From Hyphococcus sp. (GTDB lineage Bacteria; Pseudomonadota; Alphaproteobacteria; Caulobacterales; Parvularculaceae), in NCBI GenBank assembly GCA_021604605.1, contig BQJH01000122.1, forward strand, positions 1-8,342: a DNA stretch of 8,342 nucleotides, given 5' to 3'. The notes under the pieces were generated by a model that ran no database searches, was not told where the DNA came from, and saw only the letters and a program-made list of their open reading frames with translations. A program made the translations under genes and the position numbers. Of the stretch, positions 7,181-8,342 are shown in pieces; the stretch's first letter is position 1; every line of letters begins with the position of its first letter.

Positions 7181-7933
7181 CTAGTTTTCTTGATTTTTAT
7201 GCAAGTTTTTGAATTCACGAATTATGGATTTCATCTCCCTTGCAGGAAATAGAGTGACGGCTCTCAAATATTGTTCAGGCAACAGCCAACCATCAGAAAT
7301 GTCATCTATGTTCAAAATTTCACCGTCAATTTCGACTGCGTGCACTGATACTTTTCGGGCACCAACCAGAGAGCCTAGGTCTGTCGTAGGAGGTATTCTC
7401 AACATGTAGAAATTATCATGCCAAGTTATCCATTCCTCCGGATTATCCCCCATTGAGGCGGCAAGTTTGAATTCATCTTTAGTAATAGCGCGTGCTCTTG
7501 CAGTTGAGTATTCCATCGTTGCATACCCCATCTCAAACAAAGATGGTGTTTTATCTGTACAGATTTCTTCAAGTTCCGCGAACTCGTTTGCTTTGTTCGC
7601 CAATGGGAATTGAACCCAAAATCCATCTCGCCACTTAGCGCGTCGAAGAAAAACGACAGCCTCCTGCCCAATAGCAAGATTTCCCGTATGAGAGCTGGCT
7701 GTAAACTCTATTTTCTCGTCATCAACTCCGTGCAAACCTTCAACCACATCAGCAATATAGGTGTATCCACAAAACTTTTCATCAACAATCCTTGCCTCAA
7801 CACGAACCGGTCGAACATGAGCAATAACATCAGCTTCCGCGAATATCTCAAAAATATTTTTTGGCCGTTGAATTGTTGCCAAGCTTGGCGTTGCAACCAA
7901 AAGCAACAGAATAAAGTATAATATTTTTTTCAT
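7181..7933 (-). CDS. Exported protein of unknown function, inserted between ybaB and recR
   Basis: I do not recognise this 250-residue protein. It begins with a clear Sec signal peptide: MKK, a hydrophobic core (4–15) and a likely cleavage after SLA (about residue 19). No lipobox Cys is seen, so a soluble periplasmic or secreted protein is expected. The mature part has two cysteines (55 and 125) that could pair. The first half (about 29–97: a DVIAHVRPV-like strand, CGYTYIADVVEGLHG, then IGQEAVVFLRR) recalls the beta-rich pattern of exported proteins with a netrin-like/OB fold, but this is a guess. The second half has no motif I know. The ATG at 7933 has GAGGAA six bases before it, overlapping the ybaB stop, so it is read in the ybaB operon. 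Base composition differs: 60-base lines sampled here run from about 38 to 53% GC, against about 62% for one in recR. That suggests later acquisition. Confidence 0.8.
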   Translation of the reverse strand: MKKILYFILLLLVATPSLATIQRPKNIFEIFAEADVIAHVRPVRVEARIVDEKFCGYTYIADVVEGLHGVDDEKIEFTASSHTGNLAIGQEAVVFLRRAKWRDGFWVQFPLANKANEFAELEEICTDKTPSLFEMGYATMEYSTARARAITKDEFKLAASMGDNPEEWITWHDNFYMLRIPPTTDLGSLVGARKVSVHAVEIDGEILNIDDISDGWLLPEQYLRAVTLFPAREMKSIIREFKNLHKNQEN

Positions 7934-7943
7934 TATCGCTTCC

Positions 7944-8264
7944 TCAAAAAGGCAGCTTCATGCCGGGTGGCATTGGCATGCCGTCGGTCAGGGTTTTCAT
8001 TTGCTCCGCCGACTGAGTTTCTAACTTTGATTTTGCGTCGTTGATCGCCGCAGCGATCAAGTCTTCCAGAATCTCCGCGTCATCCTCTTTCACCAGAGAG
8101 CGCTCAATCGCGACGGCGCTGGCGTAGCCTTTACCGTTCAACACGACCTTGACCATGCCGCCGCCTGCCTCGCCCGTGACTTCAATCTCGGCGATTTTCT
8201 CCTGCATTTCCTTCATCTTGGCCTGCATCTCACCGGCCTGTTTCATGATCTCGCCAATATCCAT
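7944..8264 (-). CDS. ybaB: YbaB/EbfC-family nucleoid-associated protein
   Basis: YbaB/EbfC proteins are small dimeric DNA-binding proteins associated with the nucleoid. The 106 residues match the usual length. The N-terminal helix is Met-, Gln- and Lys-rich (1–27). It is followed by VTGEAGGGMVKVVLNGKG (29–46), the beta region with the conserved AGGGMVKV, then DDAEILEDLIAAAINDA (61–77), and the typical Pro/Met-rich end GMPMPPGMKLPF. The frame is open to an ATG at 8300, but ATG 8264 is the better start. It gives the normal family N-terminus (MDIGEIMKQ), follows AAGGA (8274–8278) by about 9 bases, and lies 1 base after the dnaX stop. The neighbouring dnaX upstream and recR further downstream support the assignment. 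Confidence 0.95.
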   Translation of the reverse strand: MDIGEIMKQAGEMQAKMKEMQEKIAEIEVTGEAGGGMVKVVLNGKGYASAVAIERSLVKEDDAEILEDLIAAAINDAKSKLETQSAEQMKTLTDGMPMPPGMKLPF

Positions 8265-8265
8265 G

Positions 8266-8342
8266 TTACGCTTTCCTTGTTTCTGTTCGCCCGGCGTCAC
8301 CGGTTACAATATCATCCGGGTCAACCGGGGGTTCTTCTTCAA
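8266..8342 (-). CDS. dnaX: C-terminal end of DnaX (DNA polymerase III tau/gamma), partial
   Basis: Only the last 24 codons are visible, ending in TAA at 8268–8266, one base before the ybaB ATG. The peptide is acidic and unstructured (EEEPPVDPDDIV…), like the variable C-terminal tails of many alphaproteobacterial DnaX proteins. The other two frames contain stops. The call rests mainly on context: dnaX stands immediately before ybaB and recR in most bacteria. DnaX is the clamp-loader subunit of the replicative polymerase. The residues alone would not identify it. Confidence 0.55.
   Translation of the reverse strand, partial: EEEPPVDPDDIVTGDAGRTETRKA

Noticed and set aside
8265..8300. Longer ybaB starting at the ATG at 8300
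   Set aside because: The extra 12 residues lie in the dnaX tail and are not like any YbaB N-terminus; ATG 8264 has a good Shine-Dalgarno and correct length.

Overview
The window looks like a core-chromosome segment of an alphaproteobacterium. This rests on gene content and order: a dnaX–ybaB–recR cluster close to rmuC and def–fmt is, from memory, a neighbourhood often seen in that class. GC content is moderate (mid-50s by eye). No tRNA, rRNA, insertion sequence, CRISPR array or phage gene was seen.

Layout from left to right. (1) Minus strand, 1–917: the 5' part of fmt and all of def, the pair that formylates initiator Met-tRNA and later removes the formyl group from new proteins. (2) Plus strand, 1063–3219: a 718-residue membrane-anchored, coiled-coil protein with a divergent RmuC-type domain. 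Its would-be catalytic lysine is arginine, and the C-terminal part of the usual RmuC domain is missing. (3) Minus strand, 3229–5094 (or 5157): a canonical rmuC, preceded by a gtrA-family membrane protein gene. The two RmuC-family genes meet tail to tail with 9 bases between their stops. (4) Plus strand, 5320–6552: a multi-spanning protein of the DUF2029/GT87 type, divergent from gtrA. Together they suggest polyprenol-linked sugar transfer at the cell envelope. (5) Minus strand, 6557–8342: the end of dnaX, then ybaB, an AT-richer gene for an unrecognised exported protein, and recR.

How the genes fit together: dnaX/ybaB/recR and rmuC concern DNA replication, nucleoid association and recombination. 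def/fmt concern initiator-Met processing. gtrA/GT87 concern the envelope. The most unusual items are the divergent RmuC paralogue facing the real rmuC, the exported-protein gene inserted into ybaB–recR, and a possible AUU start with a strong Shine-Dalgarno sequence for gtrA.

There is no gene-free stretch over 300 bases. The two divergent intergenic regions (918–1062 and 5095–5319) are described as features.
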